A stretch of DNA of 64,000 nt from Pseudarthrobacter sp. MM222 (lineage in GTDB: Bacteria; Actinomycetota; Actinomycetes; Actinomycetales; Micrococcaceae): assembly GCF_947090775.1 (NCBI RefSeq), contig NZ_OX352321.1:2294001-2358000 (forward strand), read 5' to 3'. The notes under the pieces are model-generated. The model was not told the origin of the DNA and ran no database searches. It saw only the letters and a program-made list of their open reading frames with translations. This document shows positions 1 through 7,949 of the stretch, in pieces (the stretch's first letter is position 1; the number at the start of each line of letters is the position of its first letter). The position numbers were made by a program, and so were the translations under genes.

Positions 1-1528
1 AGAAGGCATCAACCTGTTCGCCCTGGAGCATGATGTCCACCTTGACCAGATCGGCGACCTGATCGCCGTCGGCCTTCCAGTCGAGCGACCCGTAGCCCCG
101 GGTCTTGGACTTGAGGATGTCGAAGAAGTCGAAGACGATTTCGGCCAGCGGCAGGCGGTACCGGATTTCCACCCGGTCCTCGGAAAGGTAGTCCATGCCG
201 CCGAGAACGCCGCGCCGGCTCTGGCACAGCTCCATGATGGCGCCGACAAACTCGCTCGGCGCCAGGATGGTGGCGGACACCATCGGCTCGCGGACTTCTG
301 CGACCTTGCCGGTGGGGTACTCGCTGGGGTTGGTCACGTGAACGATCTTCTTGTCCTCCAGCGTCACCTCGTATTCGACGTTCGGGGCGGTGGAGATCAG
401 GTCCAGGTTGTATTCGCGTTCCAGGCGTTCCCGCGTGATTTCCAGGTGCAGCAGGCCCAGGAAGCCCACGCGGAATCCGAATCCCAGGGCCGCGGACGTT
501 TCCGGCTCGTACACGAGCGCGGCGTCGTTCAGCATCAGCTTCTCCAGCGCATCGCGAAGTACCGGATAGTCGGTGCCATCCAGCGGATACAGCCCGGAGA
601 AGACCATGGGTTTGGCATCCGCGTAGCCGCTGAGCGACGTCGTGGCGGGCTTGGCCAGGTTGGTGACGGTGTCGCCGACCTTGGACTGGCGCACGTCCTT
701 AACCCCGGTGATGAGGTAGCCGACCTCGCCGACGCCCAGACCCTTGGAGGGGGTGGGCTCCGGGGAGCTGACGCCAATCTCGAGGAGCTCGTGCGTGGCT
801 CGGGTGGACATCATCTGGATGCGTTCGCGGGGGTGGAGCATGCCGTCGACCACACGGACGTACGTCACCACGCCGCGGTACGTGTCATAGACCGAGTCGA
901 AGATCATGGCGCGGGCCGGGGCGTTGGGGTCGCCCACCGGGGCGGGCAGGTCGCGGACGATCTTGTCCAGCAGGACCTCGACGCCGGCACCGGTCTTGCC
1001 GGAGACACGCAGCACCTCGTCGGGGTCGCCGCCGATGAGGCTGGCCAGCTCTGCAGCGTACTTCTCGGGCTGGGCGGCCGGGAGGTCGATCTTGTTCAGC
1101 ACCGGGATGATCGTGAGGTTGTTTTCCATCGCCAGGTAGAGGTTGGCGAGGGTCTGCGCCTCGATGCCCTGCGCGGCGTCCACGAGAAGCACAGCGCCTT
1201 CGCAGGCCGCGAGCGAGCGGGAGACCTCGTAGGTGAAGTCGACGTGTCCGGGCGTGTCGATCATATTCAGCGCGTAGCTGGTGCCGTCGAGCTCCCACGG
1301 CATGCGGACGGCCTGGGACTTGATGGTGATGCCGCGTTCGCGCTCAATGTCCATGCGGTCCAGGTACTGGGCCTTCATGTCACGGGACTTGACGACGCCG
1401 GTGTACTGGAGCATCCGGTCGGCCAGCGTGGACTTGCCGTGGTCAATGTGCGCAATGATGCAGAAGTTCCGGATGATGGCCGGATCTGTTGCGGCAGGCA
1501 CCGGGGCGGTGCGGGCCATGGGAGACAC
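1..1528 (-). CDS. lepA: Elongation factor 4 (LepA), C-terminus cut by window edge
   Basis: Translational GTPase that back-translocates or remodels stalled ribosomes. About 509 residues are visible, and the family is usually near 600-620, so roughly the last 100 lie outside the window. The GTPase signatures are clear: AHIDHGKST at residues 26-34 (P-loop), RGITI near 65-69 and DTPGH at 91-95, followed by NKIDLP near residue 145. The reading frame is open to the left edge. I chose the GTG at 1526-1528 rather than the ATG three codons later because AAGGA lies six bases upstream of the GTG; the ATG at 1517-1519 remains possible. It is divergent from the PemK-like gene, with about 180 bases between them for both promoters. 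Confidence 0.96.
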   Translation of the reverse strand, partial: MSPMARTAPVPAATDPAIIRNFCIIAHIDHGKSTLADRMLQYTGVVKSRDMKAQYLDRMDIERERGITIKSQAVRMPWELDGTSYALNMIDTPGHVDFTYEVSRSLAACEGAVLLVDAAQGIEAQTLANLYLAMENNLTIIPVLNKIDLPAAQPEKYAAELASLIGGDPDEVLRVSGKTGAGVEVLLDKIVRDLPAPVGDPNAPARAMIFDSVYDTYRGVVTYVRVVDGMLHPRERIQMMSTRATHELLEIGVSSPEPTPSKGLGVGEVGYLITGVKDVRQSKVGDTVTNLAKPATTSLSGYADAKPMVFSGLYPLDGTDYPVLRDALEKLMLNDAALVYEPETSAALGFGFRVGFLGLLHLEITRERLEREYNLDLISTAPNVEYEVTLEDKKIVHVTNPSEYPTGKVAEVREPMVSATILAPSEFVGAIMELCQSRRGVLGGMDYLSEDRVEIRYRLPLAEIVFDFFDILKSKTRGYGSLDWKADGDQVADLVKVDIMLQGEQVDAF

Positions 1529-1706
1529 GCAGGGTCCTTACTGTTGGCTTTACTGTTGGCGTTGCACGGATCCGTGCGGATGGTGGTGCCATCCCGCGAC
1601 GTGCCGCATCTTCGAACTTCTAGTCTCCCACGTCCCGGCGCGGCGCAGTGCATTACTGCCTTCCAAGACCGGGCGGCCCCGCTGGTGGCACCGGTATGGT
1701 TTCCCC

Positions 1707-2324
1707 ATGGCATTGAATCTACGCATGATCGGCAACGCCGTCCGCACCACCCTGCGCCTCCTGGACCGGCTGTCCGGCTCTGCATCCGGCAGCTCCGGAA
1801 CGCCCACCGACGCTCCCGCAAAGCCCCGCGGAAAGAGGCCCGCGCCACAGGGAAAGCAGGCTCCAGCGCGGGCGAAGGCAGCACCGCGCCCGGGAAAGCC
1901 CGCCGTCGCGACAAGAACCGCCGCGAAATACCCGGCCGACTTCCAGGGAACCGCGGCGGTCCGCTACGCCCCCTCCCCCAACGGCCTCCCCGAACCCGGT
2001 GAAGTGGTCTGGACCTGGGTGCCCTATGAAGAGGATCATTCGCAGGGCAAGGACCGCCCGGTACTGCTGGTGGGCAACACCGGGGACTACCTGCTGGGGC
2101 TCATGCTGACCAGCAAGGACCACGACCGCGACGGACGCGACGCCGACGACTACGTGGATATAGGCACCGGAGACTGGGACCGGCAGGGGCGCCCCAGTGA
2201 GGCGAAGATGGACCGGATCCTCCAGGTCAACCCCGCGGACATCCGACGCGAAGGAGCGATCCTCGACGCCGGCCGGTTCAACCTGGTCGCCACGGCGCTG
2301 CGCACGCGTCACGGCTGGTCCTGA
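1707..2324 (+). CDS. PemK/MazF-family toxin-like protein with long N-terminal extension
   Basis: 205 residues. The C-terminal half, from about residue 98 (GEVVWTWVPYEED, then KDRPVLLVG), matches the start of the PemK/MazF endoribonuclease fold, where the first strand is followed by a G-K-x-RP-x-L motif. The first 95 residues are a basic, Ala/Pro/Lys-rich tail of low complexity, after a short N-terminal helix. Typical MazF proteins are 110-120 residues, so this is an elongated stand-alone version. No antitoxin-like small gene lies beside it: lepA is divergent upstream and rpsT follows downstream. Chromosomal solo members of this type are common in Micrococcaceae. RNase activity is inferred from family only. 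Start chosen at the ATG where the protein-like sequence begins; the open frame extends further upstream without support. Confidence 0.75.
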   Translation: MALNLRMIGNAVRTTLRLLDRLSGSASGSSGTPTDAPAKPRGKRPAPQGKQAPARAKAAPRPGKPAVATRTAAKYPADFQGTAAVRYAPSPNGLPEPGEVVWTWVPYEEDHSQGKDRPVLLVGNTGDYLLGLMLTSKDHDRDGRDADDYVDIGTGDWDRQGRPSEAKMDRILQVNPADIRREGAILDAGRFNLVATALRTRHGWS

Positions 2325-2339
2325 CCGCAGCCCTCCGGA

Positions 2340-2369
2340 TCGTCACCGGACCGGCGTCTCTGCTATGAT
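2340..2369 (+). promoter_or_regulatory. Probable sigma-A-type promoter of rpsT
   Basis: A -35-like TCGTCA (2340-2345) and a -10-like TATGAT (2364-2369) are separated by 18 bases. Transcription would begin near 2376, giving rpsT a leader of about 125 bases. Seen by eye only. Confidence 0.5.
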
Positions 2370-2501
2370 TTACAGCTGTGTGTCCGTGCAGGTCGACGGC
2401 CACATATGGTTGGTCGCCATAGGTATCCCCACGCCGCTCAGTCAATGGCCAATCTGAAAGCCCTCTAGACCATTTTCCGCATTGAAAAAGAGAGTTCACA
2501 C

Positions 2502-2762
2502 GTGGCTAATATCAAGTCCCAGAAGAAGCGCATCCTCACCAACGAGAAGGCTCGCCTGCGCAACAACGCAGTCAAGTCCGAGCTGAAGACGGCCATCCGC
2601 GCCGTCAACACCGCCGTTGAGTCCACCGACAAGGATGCCGCCGCTGCCGCACTGGTTGCCGCCGGCCGCAAGCTGGACAAGGCTGTCAGCAAGGGTGTTC
2701 TGCACAAGAACAACGCAGCAAACCGCAAGTCCGCGATCTCCAAAAAGGTCAACGCGCTCTAA
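2502..2762 (+). CDS. rpsT: 30S ribosomal protein S20
   Basis: 86 residues, the normal length for bS20, which binds 16S rRNA in the small subunit body. The N-terminus reads [20 protein letters not shown], the family signature, and the rest is basic and helical with the usual NKAA-type end ([16 protein letters not shown]). The start is GTG, preceded by an AAAAAGAGAG purine tract. The gene is monocistronic, with its own promoter upstream and a strong hairpin 28 bases after the stop. It is convergent with holA; rpsT next to holA and lepA is a familiar actinobacterial arrangement. Confidence 0.98.
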   Translation: MANIKSQKKRILTNEKARLRNNAVKSELKTAIRAVNTAVESTDKDAAAAALVAAGRKLDKAVSKGVLHKNNAANRKSAISKKVNAL

Positions 2763-2790
2763 GGTTTCCAGTTCAACGGAACTGATGAAT

Positions 2791-2819
2791 GTGGCCGGCA
2801 CCCTCAGGGTGCCGGCCAC
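2791..2819. terminator. Hairpin between convergent rpsT and holA
   Basis: Perfect 13-bp inverted repeat (GTGGCCGGCACCC) around a 3-base TCA loop. It lies between the 3' ends of rpsT and holA and could serve both strands. There is no proper T-run on either side, so it would act as a U-poor terminator or RNA-end stabiliser. Confidence 0.7.
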
Positions 2820-2911
2820 GTCCAGTTTAAAGGGCACTTCCGGACAGCATGGCCCCGCGGGGACGTGCCCGGCCCGAAGCCCAGGGACCGACATTCCGCC
2901 GTCGGCAGCGC

Positions 2912-3925
2912 TCAGCGGCGGACCGAGGTCGCAATCACGGTGACGGCATGCTCCACGGCATAAACCGGGTCCCGGGCCTCTCCCTTGACCTGTGCGTCCG
3001 CCTCAGCCGTCACCTGAATGGACCGGACCAGTCCCTCCGGCGTCCAGCGGCGGACCTCGCGCTGCGCCTGCTCCACCAGCCACGGCTGCATCCCCAGCTG
3101 CTTGGCAATTTGGGCCGATGAGCCCTGTGCCCCGGCGACCTTGGCCAGGCTGCGCAGCTTGGAAGCCAGCGCAGCGACGAGCGGAACAGGGTCGGCACCG
3201 GTGGCCAAGGCATGCCGGAGGGTGGACAGCGCCAGCGGGGCATTCCCTGCGAGGGCAGCATCGGCCACCTTGAAGGCAGTTGCTTCCACACGGCCGCCGT
3301 AATACCGGTCCACCATGGCGGCGTCCACTCCGGTTGCGGCATCGGCAATCAGTTGGCTGCAGGCAGCCGCGAGCTCGGCCAGGTGGGCGCCGACAGCGTT
3401 CACCAGCGCGTGCACTGCCTCGGGGTCGATTCGGCGGGCCGCGGCCCTGAACTCGCCGGTCACAAAGGCGACCTTGTCCGCGTCTTTCTTCAGCGGCTGA
3501 CAGTCAACCACCGGCCAGCCGCCCGCCTTGATTGCTTCCAGCAGCTTCTTCCCCCGCACGCCACCACCATGGCGGAAAACCAGCACAGCATCGGGTTCGG
3601 GGTGCGCCAGGTATTTCAGCGCGTCGGACAGGAAGGCATCGTTCATGGCCTCGAGCCCCTCGACTTCGATGAGCTTTCGCTCACCGAACAGGGACGGACT
3701 GACATTCATCGCGAGCGAGCCCGGCTCGTAGCTGCCGGCATTGAGGCGGGTGACTTCGACGTCGGGCGCGGCCGCGCGCACCTGCGAGCGGACCCGGTCC
3801 ATGGCGCGCGTGCCCAGGTAGTCCTCCGGACCACCGACCAGCACGACGGCCGCGGGGGTCACGTCCCGCCAGGTGGCCGTGTTCGTCGCGGCGGTCCTGG
3901 GGCGTTGGGTCTGGGCAGCAGCCAC
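2912..3925 (-). CDS. holA: DNA polymerase III subunit delta
   Basis: 337 residues, the normal size for HolA (about 340), the clamp-loader subunit that opens the beta clamp. Family features seen: an N-terminal AAVVLVGGPEDYLGTRA segment, then LNAGSYEPGSL and SPSLFGERKLIEVEG, and a C-terminal helical region with the KQLGMQPWLVEQAQRE motif typical of the oligomerisation domain. The start is GTG at 3923-3925 with GGAGG eight bases upstream. That start lies inside the tail of comEC, so the two genes overlap by 67 bases and are probably translationally coupled. It is last in the leuS-degV-comEA-comEC-holA series and ends at the shared hairpin. Confidence 0.93.
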   Translation of the reverse strand: MAAAQTQRPRTAATNTATWRDVTPAAVVLVGGPEDYLGTRAMDRVRSQVRAAAPDVEVTRLNAGSYEPGSLAMNVSPSLFGERKLIEVEGLEAMNDAFLSDALKYLAHPEPDAVLVFRHGGGVRGKKLLEAIKAGGWPVVDCQPLKKDADKVAFVTGEFRAAARRIDPEAVHALVNAVGAHLAELAAACSQLIADAATGVDAAMVDRYYGGRVEATAFKVADAALAGNAPLALSTLRHALATGADPVPLVAALASKLRSLAKVAGAQGSSAQIAKQLGMQPWLVEQAQREVRRWTPEGLVRSIQVTAEADAQVKGEARDPVYAVEHAVTVIATSVRR

Positions 3926-5892
3926 TCGTGATTCCTCCGGGATGTTTGTTTGCAGACTCTAAGCGTGCCACGGCGCGGACGGTCCACCAAGCCGCGTTGG
4001 ACCCGTCCGGCCGGCCCCCGCAGGCGAGAGTGGCCGGACGACAGCCCGGCGAGAAGGGCGACGGTCTGCCTCTGGGCCGCCAGGGCCAGCGCGACGACGG
4101 CGGCGGAATGCAGGACCAGCCAGACCGAGCTGAGGACCGCCGCGGAAAACAGCGCCATTGTCGCCATGCCATAGGTGCCCTCCGGCCAGGGCAGCACCGC
4201 CCCGGGGAGCCCGGCGAAGAAGCGGGCTACGCCGGCCACCCCGGTCGCGAACACCGCAGCCACCGCCAGCGGTACCGCAGCAAGCTCGGGCGAAAGCGGC
4301 ACGAGCGGCACGGCTGCCGTCCCGAACAGGGTGACCGGCGGTACCAGGGCGGAGGCAACAAGATTTGCGGCCAAAGCATAGATCGAAAATTGGGGCTGAA
4401 GGAGGACAATTGCCGGGCCGCAGAAGACCTGCGCCGCCAACGGGACGGCAAGGCCGGCAGCCGCCCAGCGCGGCACGACCTTGGGAAGCCAGGACATGAT
4501 CGGCCGTCCCGTGACCACTATGCCCAACGTGGCCAGCACCGAAAGCAGGAATCCGAAAGCCGTGGACAGTCCCGGGTCCGCCAGCAACAGGCCAATGACG
4601 GCAAGGCACAGGTAACTGAGGCCGCCTCCGGTCCGGCCGCCGACCAGGGAAACAAGGCCGATGGCGCCCATCACGGCGGCGCGAAGGACGCTGGCGTCCG
4701 GCCCGACCATCAGGACGAACATGCCCAGCCCGGCGAGGCACACGGCTGCGGCAGCAACCCGGCCCAGCCGGAGACTGCGGGCAGCCAACAGGAGCACGCC
4801 CAGAATAAGGCTGCAATTGGCCCCGCTGACAGCCGTGAGGTGGGTCATCCCGACCGTCTTCATCGCGCTCTCCAGCTGCGGATCGAGTCTGCTGGTGTCC
4901 CCTGTGACCATCCCCGGCAGCAGCCCCCCGGCGTCACCACCGAACCGTTCCCCTGTCCTGGCCAGGCCCTCCCGCAGCGATCGTGCCCCCTGCTGCAGAA
5001 CTCCCGGGCCTGCCAGCGTTCGTGGGGCAGAGGAGGCCGAGAGAACGGCCGCCGCGACCTGGCCCGGCTCCGCCGCCCTGAGTTTTCCGGTCGTCCGGAG
5101 CCGCTCGCCGGGCCTGGCGTGTTCCCAGTCCGGGCCACCCATTACCAGCAATCCGGCGGCCGCCCGGATCCGGCGGGCGTCCCAGTCCAGAGCGATCAGC
5201 ATGGCCGGTACGGCCCACCGGTCCGACAGCCCAGACCGACCCGGCGACGCGAGCCGCCGCGGCGCGCCGGCGACGACGAGTTCCACCACCACCGGCGCGT
5301 TCGCAGCCACAGCGCCAGCCAGGTCCGCGTCGGAGCGCTGAGCGGACGCAACAGCTGAGTGGGAGCCCGCCACGGCCGCAAGCAGCATTGCCACCGCCGC
5401 AGTAGCGTGCAGGCTGCGCGGCGCCGGCCCGCTCCGTCCGGATGATCCCGGGGTGCCAGCCCGGCCTCCGGTCCGGTCCCTCGTCTGCTCGGCTGAGCGG
5501 ACCGCGACCCGGAGCAGCAACGCCCCGGAGCCTGCCAGCAACACGGCGCACAAGGCACCAAGTGCGCCGGGGTCCAGCCAGCCTCCGGCAGCCGCGGTGG
5601 CCCAGGCCAATAGCGCCGCCGGAACCAGACGGAGGTCCGTCCTGCGCGCCGTATGGCCGGAATGGTCCGGTGCGGAACGGTGTGGAGCTGCCGCGGTGAG
5701 CTGCCGGCCGCTCAGCCAGTCGCGGACATGTTCACGTCCGGCACGTGCCCGGGTACCCGCCCGGGCGCCGGCCAAGCCAGGTCCCGCCCGTCGCGGCGGC
5801 GTGGCGGCACCGCTGCGCCGCAGATCGCCGTGGCCGGCCGGGCCCTTCACCGCTGCATCGACGTACCGCTGCCAGCGGCTCTGCCGTGTCAT
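3859..5892 (-). CDS. comEC: ComEC/Rec2 family DNA-uptake channel, without lactamase domain
   Basis: 677 residues from the chosen start. It is an integral membrane protein with many hydrophobic segments. The centre carries the Competence-domain core, GDTSRLDPQLESAMKTVGMT followed by HLTAVSGANCSLI, and a DUF4131-like N-terminal half precedes it. The C-terminal metallo-beta-lactamase domain found in many ComEC proteins is absent. The last 45 residues or so are a basic, low-complexity tail (RRGTLRVCKQTSRRNHEW) that runs into the start of holA. Its partner comEA ends 13 bases upstream. The frame is open upstream to an ATG at 5937, which would overlap comEA by 32 bases; I prefer the ATG at 5890-5892. 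The role is passage of single-stranded DNA across the membrane during natural transformation, inferred from family. Confidence 0.88.
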   Translation of the reverse strand: MTRQSRWQRYVDAAVKGPAGHGDLRRSGAATPPRRAGPGLAGARAGTRARAGREHVRDWLSGRQLTAAAPHRSAPDHSGHTARRTDLRLVPAALLAWATAAAGGWLDPGALGALCAVLLAGSGALLLRVAVRSAEQTRDRTGGRAGTPGSSGRSGPAPRSLHATAAVAMLLAAVAGSHSAVASAQRSDADLAGAVAANAPVVVELVVAGAPRRLASPGRSGLSDRWAVPAMLIALDWDARRIRAAAGLLVMGGPDWEHARPGERLRTTGKLRAAEPGQVAAAVLSASSAPRTLAGPGVLQQGARSLREGLARTGERFGGDAGGLLPGMVTGDTSRLDPQLESAMKTVGMTHLTAVSGANCSLILGVLLLAARSLRLGRVAAAAVCLAGLGMFVLMVGPDASVLRAAVMGAIGLVSLVGGRTGGGLSYLCLAVIGLLLADPGLSTAFGFLLSVLATLGIVVTGRPIMSWLPKVVPRWAAAGLAVPLAAQVFCGPAIVLLQPQFSIYALAANLVASALVPPVTLFGTAAVPLVPLSPELAAVPLAVAAVFATGVAGVARFFAGLPGAVLPWPEGTYGMATMALFSAAVLSSVWLVLHSAAVVALALAAQRQTVALLAGLSSGHSRLRGPAGRVQRGLVDRPRRGTLRVCKQTSRRNHEWLLPRPNAPGPPRRTRPPGGT

Positions 5893-5905
5893 CAGGGCAC
5901 CGCCA

Positions 5906-6817
5906 TCAGACACGTACCAGCGGAAGCAAGGCCTCAAGGAGCTTGGGGCCTACTCCGTCGACGGCGTCCAGCTCGTTCACCGTCTGGAAGCGTCCGTGTT
6001 GCTTGCGCCAGTCCACGATGCGCTGGGCCAGAACCGGCCCGACCCGGGGCAGTGTGCCCAGTTCCTCGATGCCTGCGGTGTTCAGATTGACCTTGCTTCC
6101 GCCGGGCGTAACACCGGCTCCGCCGCTCCCCGAACCGGCGCCCCCGGAGTCCGGCGGGCCGGCGGCGTCGCCGGAGCCTGCTGCTTCGCCGGACGACGCC
6201 TCCGGCTGCCCCCGTTCGGGCACGACGATCTTTTGCCCGTCCTCGACGAACGAGGCGAGATTGAGCCGGTCTGGTTCCGCCGAGCCGGTGGGGCCGCCGG
6301 CGGCAGCGAGGGCCTCGTGCAGCCGGCTCCCTGCCGGCAGCTCAACCACGCCAGGACGTGCCACCGCCCCGGTCACATGGACCGTAATCCTCGTCGGTTC
6401 CGGGCTCGTGCCCTCCCCGGCCGGCGCAGATTCGGGTCGGGAGTCAGTGTCCTGCTGTGGGACGCCGGCCGAGGACACGTCGCTCAGCGGAACCGCGTCC
6501 GGTGCGCCGGTGACCGCATTCCACCAGAACCAGCCGCCAAGCACGACGGCAACCACTCCGAGCAGGGCGACCGCTCTAAGGCCGATGCGGCTCCGCACTC
6601 CGGGCATGCCGCGACGGCCATCGTCAGGTTGGTCCGCGAGGGCGTCCTCCGCCGCCGCAGGCTCCAGCAGCCCGGTCCGGGGCCCGGTGACTAGTCCGGT
6701 GACCAGTCCGGTGCCGTCCGGCCCGCCGAGCGTGGCGGACAGCCGGTGCCGGGCACCGGGAACGCCGTCGGGCGGTTCAGTTCCGGGCTTTAGGTGGAAC
6801 AGGCTCCGGCGTGGCAT
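5906..6817 (-). CDS. comEA: ComEA-type DNA-binding competence protein
   Basis: 303 residues from the ATG of MPRRSLFHLKPG. Order of parts: a cytoplasmic N-terminal stretch of about 80 residues; one membrane span near 81-98 (VALLGVVAVVLGGWFWW); an SLBB domain near 146-176 (ITVHVTGAVARPGVVELP); a Gly/Ser-rich linker; and a C-terminal double helix-hairpin-helix (VNLNTAGIEELGTLPRVGP then FQTVNELDAVDGVGPKLLE). This is the canonical ComEA layout: a membrane-anchored external receptor for double-stranded DNA that feeds ComEC. The open frame runs upstream to 6919, overlapping degV, but the protein-like sequence begins at 6817. Confidence 0.9.
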   Translation of the reverse strand: MPRRSLFHLKPGTEPPDGVPGARHRLSATLGGPDGTGLVTGLVTGPRTGLLEPAAAEDALADQPDDGRRGMPGVRSRIGLRAVALLGVVAVVLGGWFWWNAVTGAPDAVPLSDVSSAGVPQQDTDSRPESAPAGEGTSPEPTRITVHVTGAVARPGVVELPAGSRLHEALAAAGGPTGSAEPDRLNLASFVEDGQKIVVPERGQPEASSGEAAGSGDAAGPPDSGGAGSGSGGAGVTPGGSKVNLNTAGIEELGTLPRVGPVLAQRIVDWRKQHGRFQTVNELDAVDGVGPKLLEALLPLVRV

Positions 6818-6887
6818 AGGACCAACGGTAGGGTCGCCCCGCCGGGGTGCGCATCCCCGGCCGGGTCTATGTGGAAAGCACTCCGGA

Positions 6888-7868
6888 TCAGGCCGGCGGG
6901 GTGCTGCTCTCCCCCACAATCACGGCCAGCACGCCGAGCCCTGCGTGGGCGGCCAGGACAGCCGGGAGGGCGCTGGTCTGCGCCGCCGGACAGTCGGGCA
7001 GCGCGATGGCGAGGCGGGCGGCGAGCCGTTCGGCCTCCGCCTGGTTGCCGAAGTGGTGAATGGCGATCCGGGCGTGCCCGACCGGCCTGGCCACGACGTC
7101 GGCTGTGACGATTTCCTCCAACCGCGCCACGGCTTTGGCTGCGGAGCGGACCTTTTCCAGCGGGACGATCTTCCCGTTCTCGACCGCAAGAATGGGCTTG
7201 ATGGACAACATAGTGCCCAACAGCGAGGCGGCCGCGCCGATCCGCCCTCCATGGCGCAACTGCTCAAGGCTCGGAACGTAGAAGTAGACCTTGGTGAGGG
7301 CCAGCCGTTCCTCCGCGAAAGCGCGGACGTAAGCCGCGTTCCTGCCGTCCGCCGCAGCGACGACAGCGCTTTGGACCCCCATCCCCTGGGCCATCCCGAC
7401 GGTGCGCGAGTCCAGGACCTCCACCGGGATAGGGACCCTGCCGGCCGCGAGACGGGCGGCATCAGCCGTTCCGGAGAGTTCGCCGGAAATATGGACGGAC
7501 AGGACGGACTCAAAGCCGCGCTGCTTCGCCGCCAGATACGCGTGTTCGAACTGTCCGGGGGAAGGACGTGACGTCTTGACCGACCTGCCGCTGGCGATGG
7601 CCACGGCGATCGTCTCGGTGATGTCGTCCTCACCCTCCCCGTAGATCTCCGCGCCCACCATGACAGGCATGGGAACAACGGTCAGCCGCCCGTCGACCGT
7701 GAAGGCCCGTACCCAGTCGGCAGGCAGGGCGGCAGCCGAGTCTGTGACCACGGCCGTCCGCGCACCGCCCAGGGAAGGCGTGGGCTCGGCTCCGGCACGG
7801 GGGGCCGGACGGAGCCGCGTAAGGCGCTCCCTCAGCCACGGCCATCCTGCTGGCTCACGGTCGGGCAC
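6888..7868 (-). CDS. DegV family fatty-acid-binding protein
   Basis: 326 residues. DegV (FakB-like) proteins bind a fatty acid for phosphorylation by FakA. Signatures: AVVTDSAAALP (Asp43-Ser44), TSRPSPGQF, SVHISGELSGT and the later RIGAAASLLGTMLSIKPIL, all diagnostic of the fold. An unusual N-terminal extension of about 38 basic residues precedes the first strand. The start is the GTG at 7866-7868, with a full AGGAGG six bases upstream; the frame is open to an ATG at 7937, but that has no comparable ribosome site. It lies between leuS and the competence genes, and this adjacency of degV and comEA is common in actinobacteria. Confidence 0.88.
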   Translation of the reverse strand: MPDREPAGWPWLRERLTRLRPAPRAGAEPTPSLGGARTAVVTDSAAALPADWVRAFTVDGRLTVVPMPVMVGAEIYGEGEDDITETIAVAIASGRSVKTSRPSPGQFEHAYLAAKQRGFESVLSVHISGELSGTADAARLAAGRVPIPVEVLDSRTVGMAQGMGVQSAVVAAADGRNAAYVRAFAEERLALTKVYFYVPSLEQLRHGGRIGAAASLLGTMLSIKPILAVENGKIVPLEKVRSAAKAVARLEEIVTADVVARPVGHARIAIHHFGNQAEAERLAARLAIALPDCPAAQTSALPAVLAAHAGLGVLAVIVGESSTPPA

Positions 7869-7949
7869 AGAGCACCTCCTGCTCGCTTGGTCGTTAAGGC
7901 TGAACCGGCCGACAGCTGGTGCCGGCGGCCGGCTCATTGGCCCGCGCGG

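Noticed and set aside
338..2002. Long plus-strand open frame antisense to lepA
   Set aside because: It is a high-GC shadow: lepA has conserved GTPase motifs on the other strand and this frame shows no family pattern.
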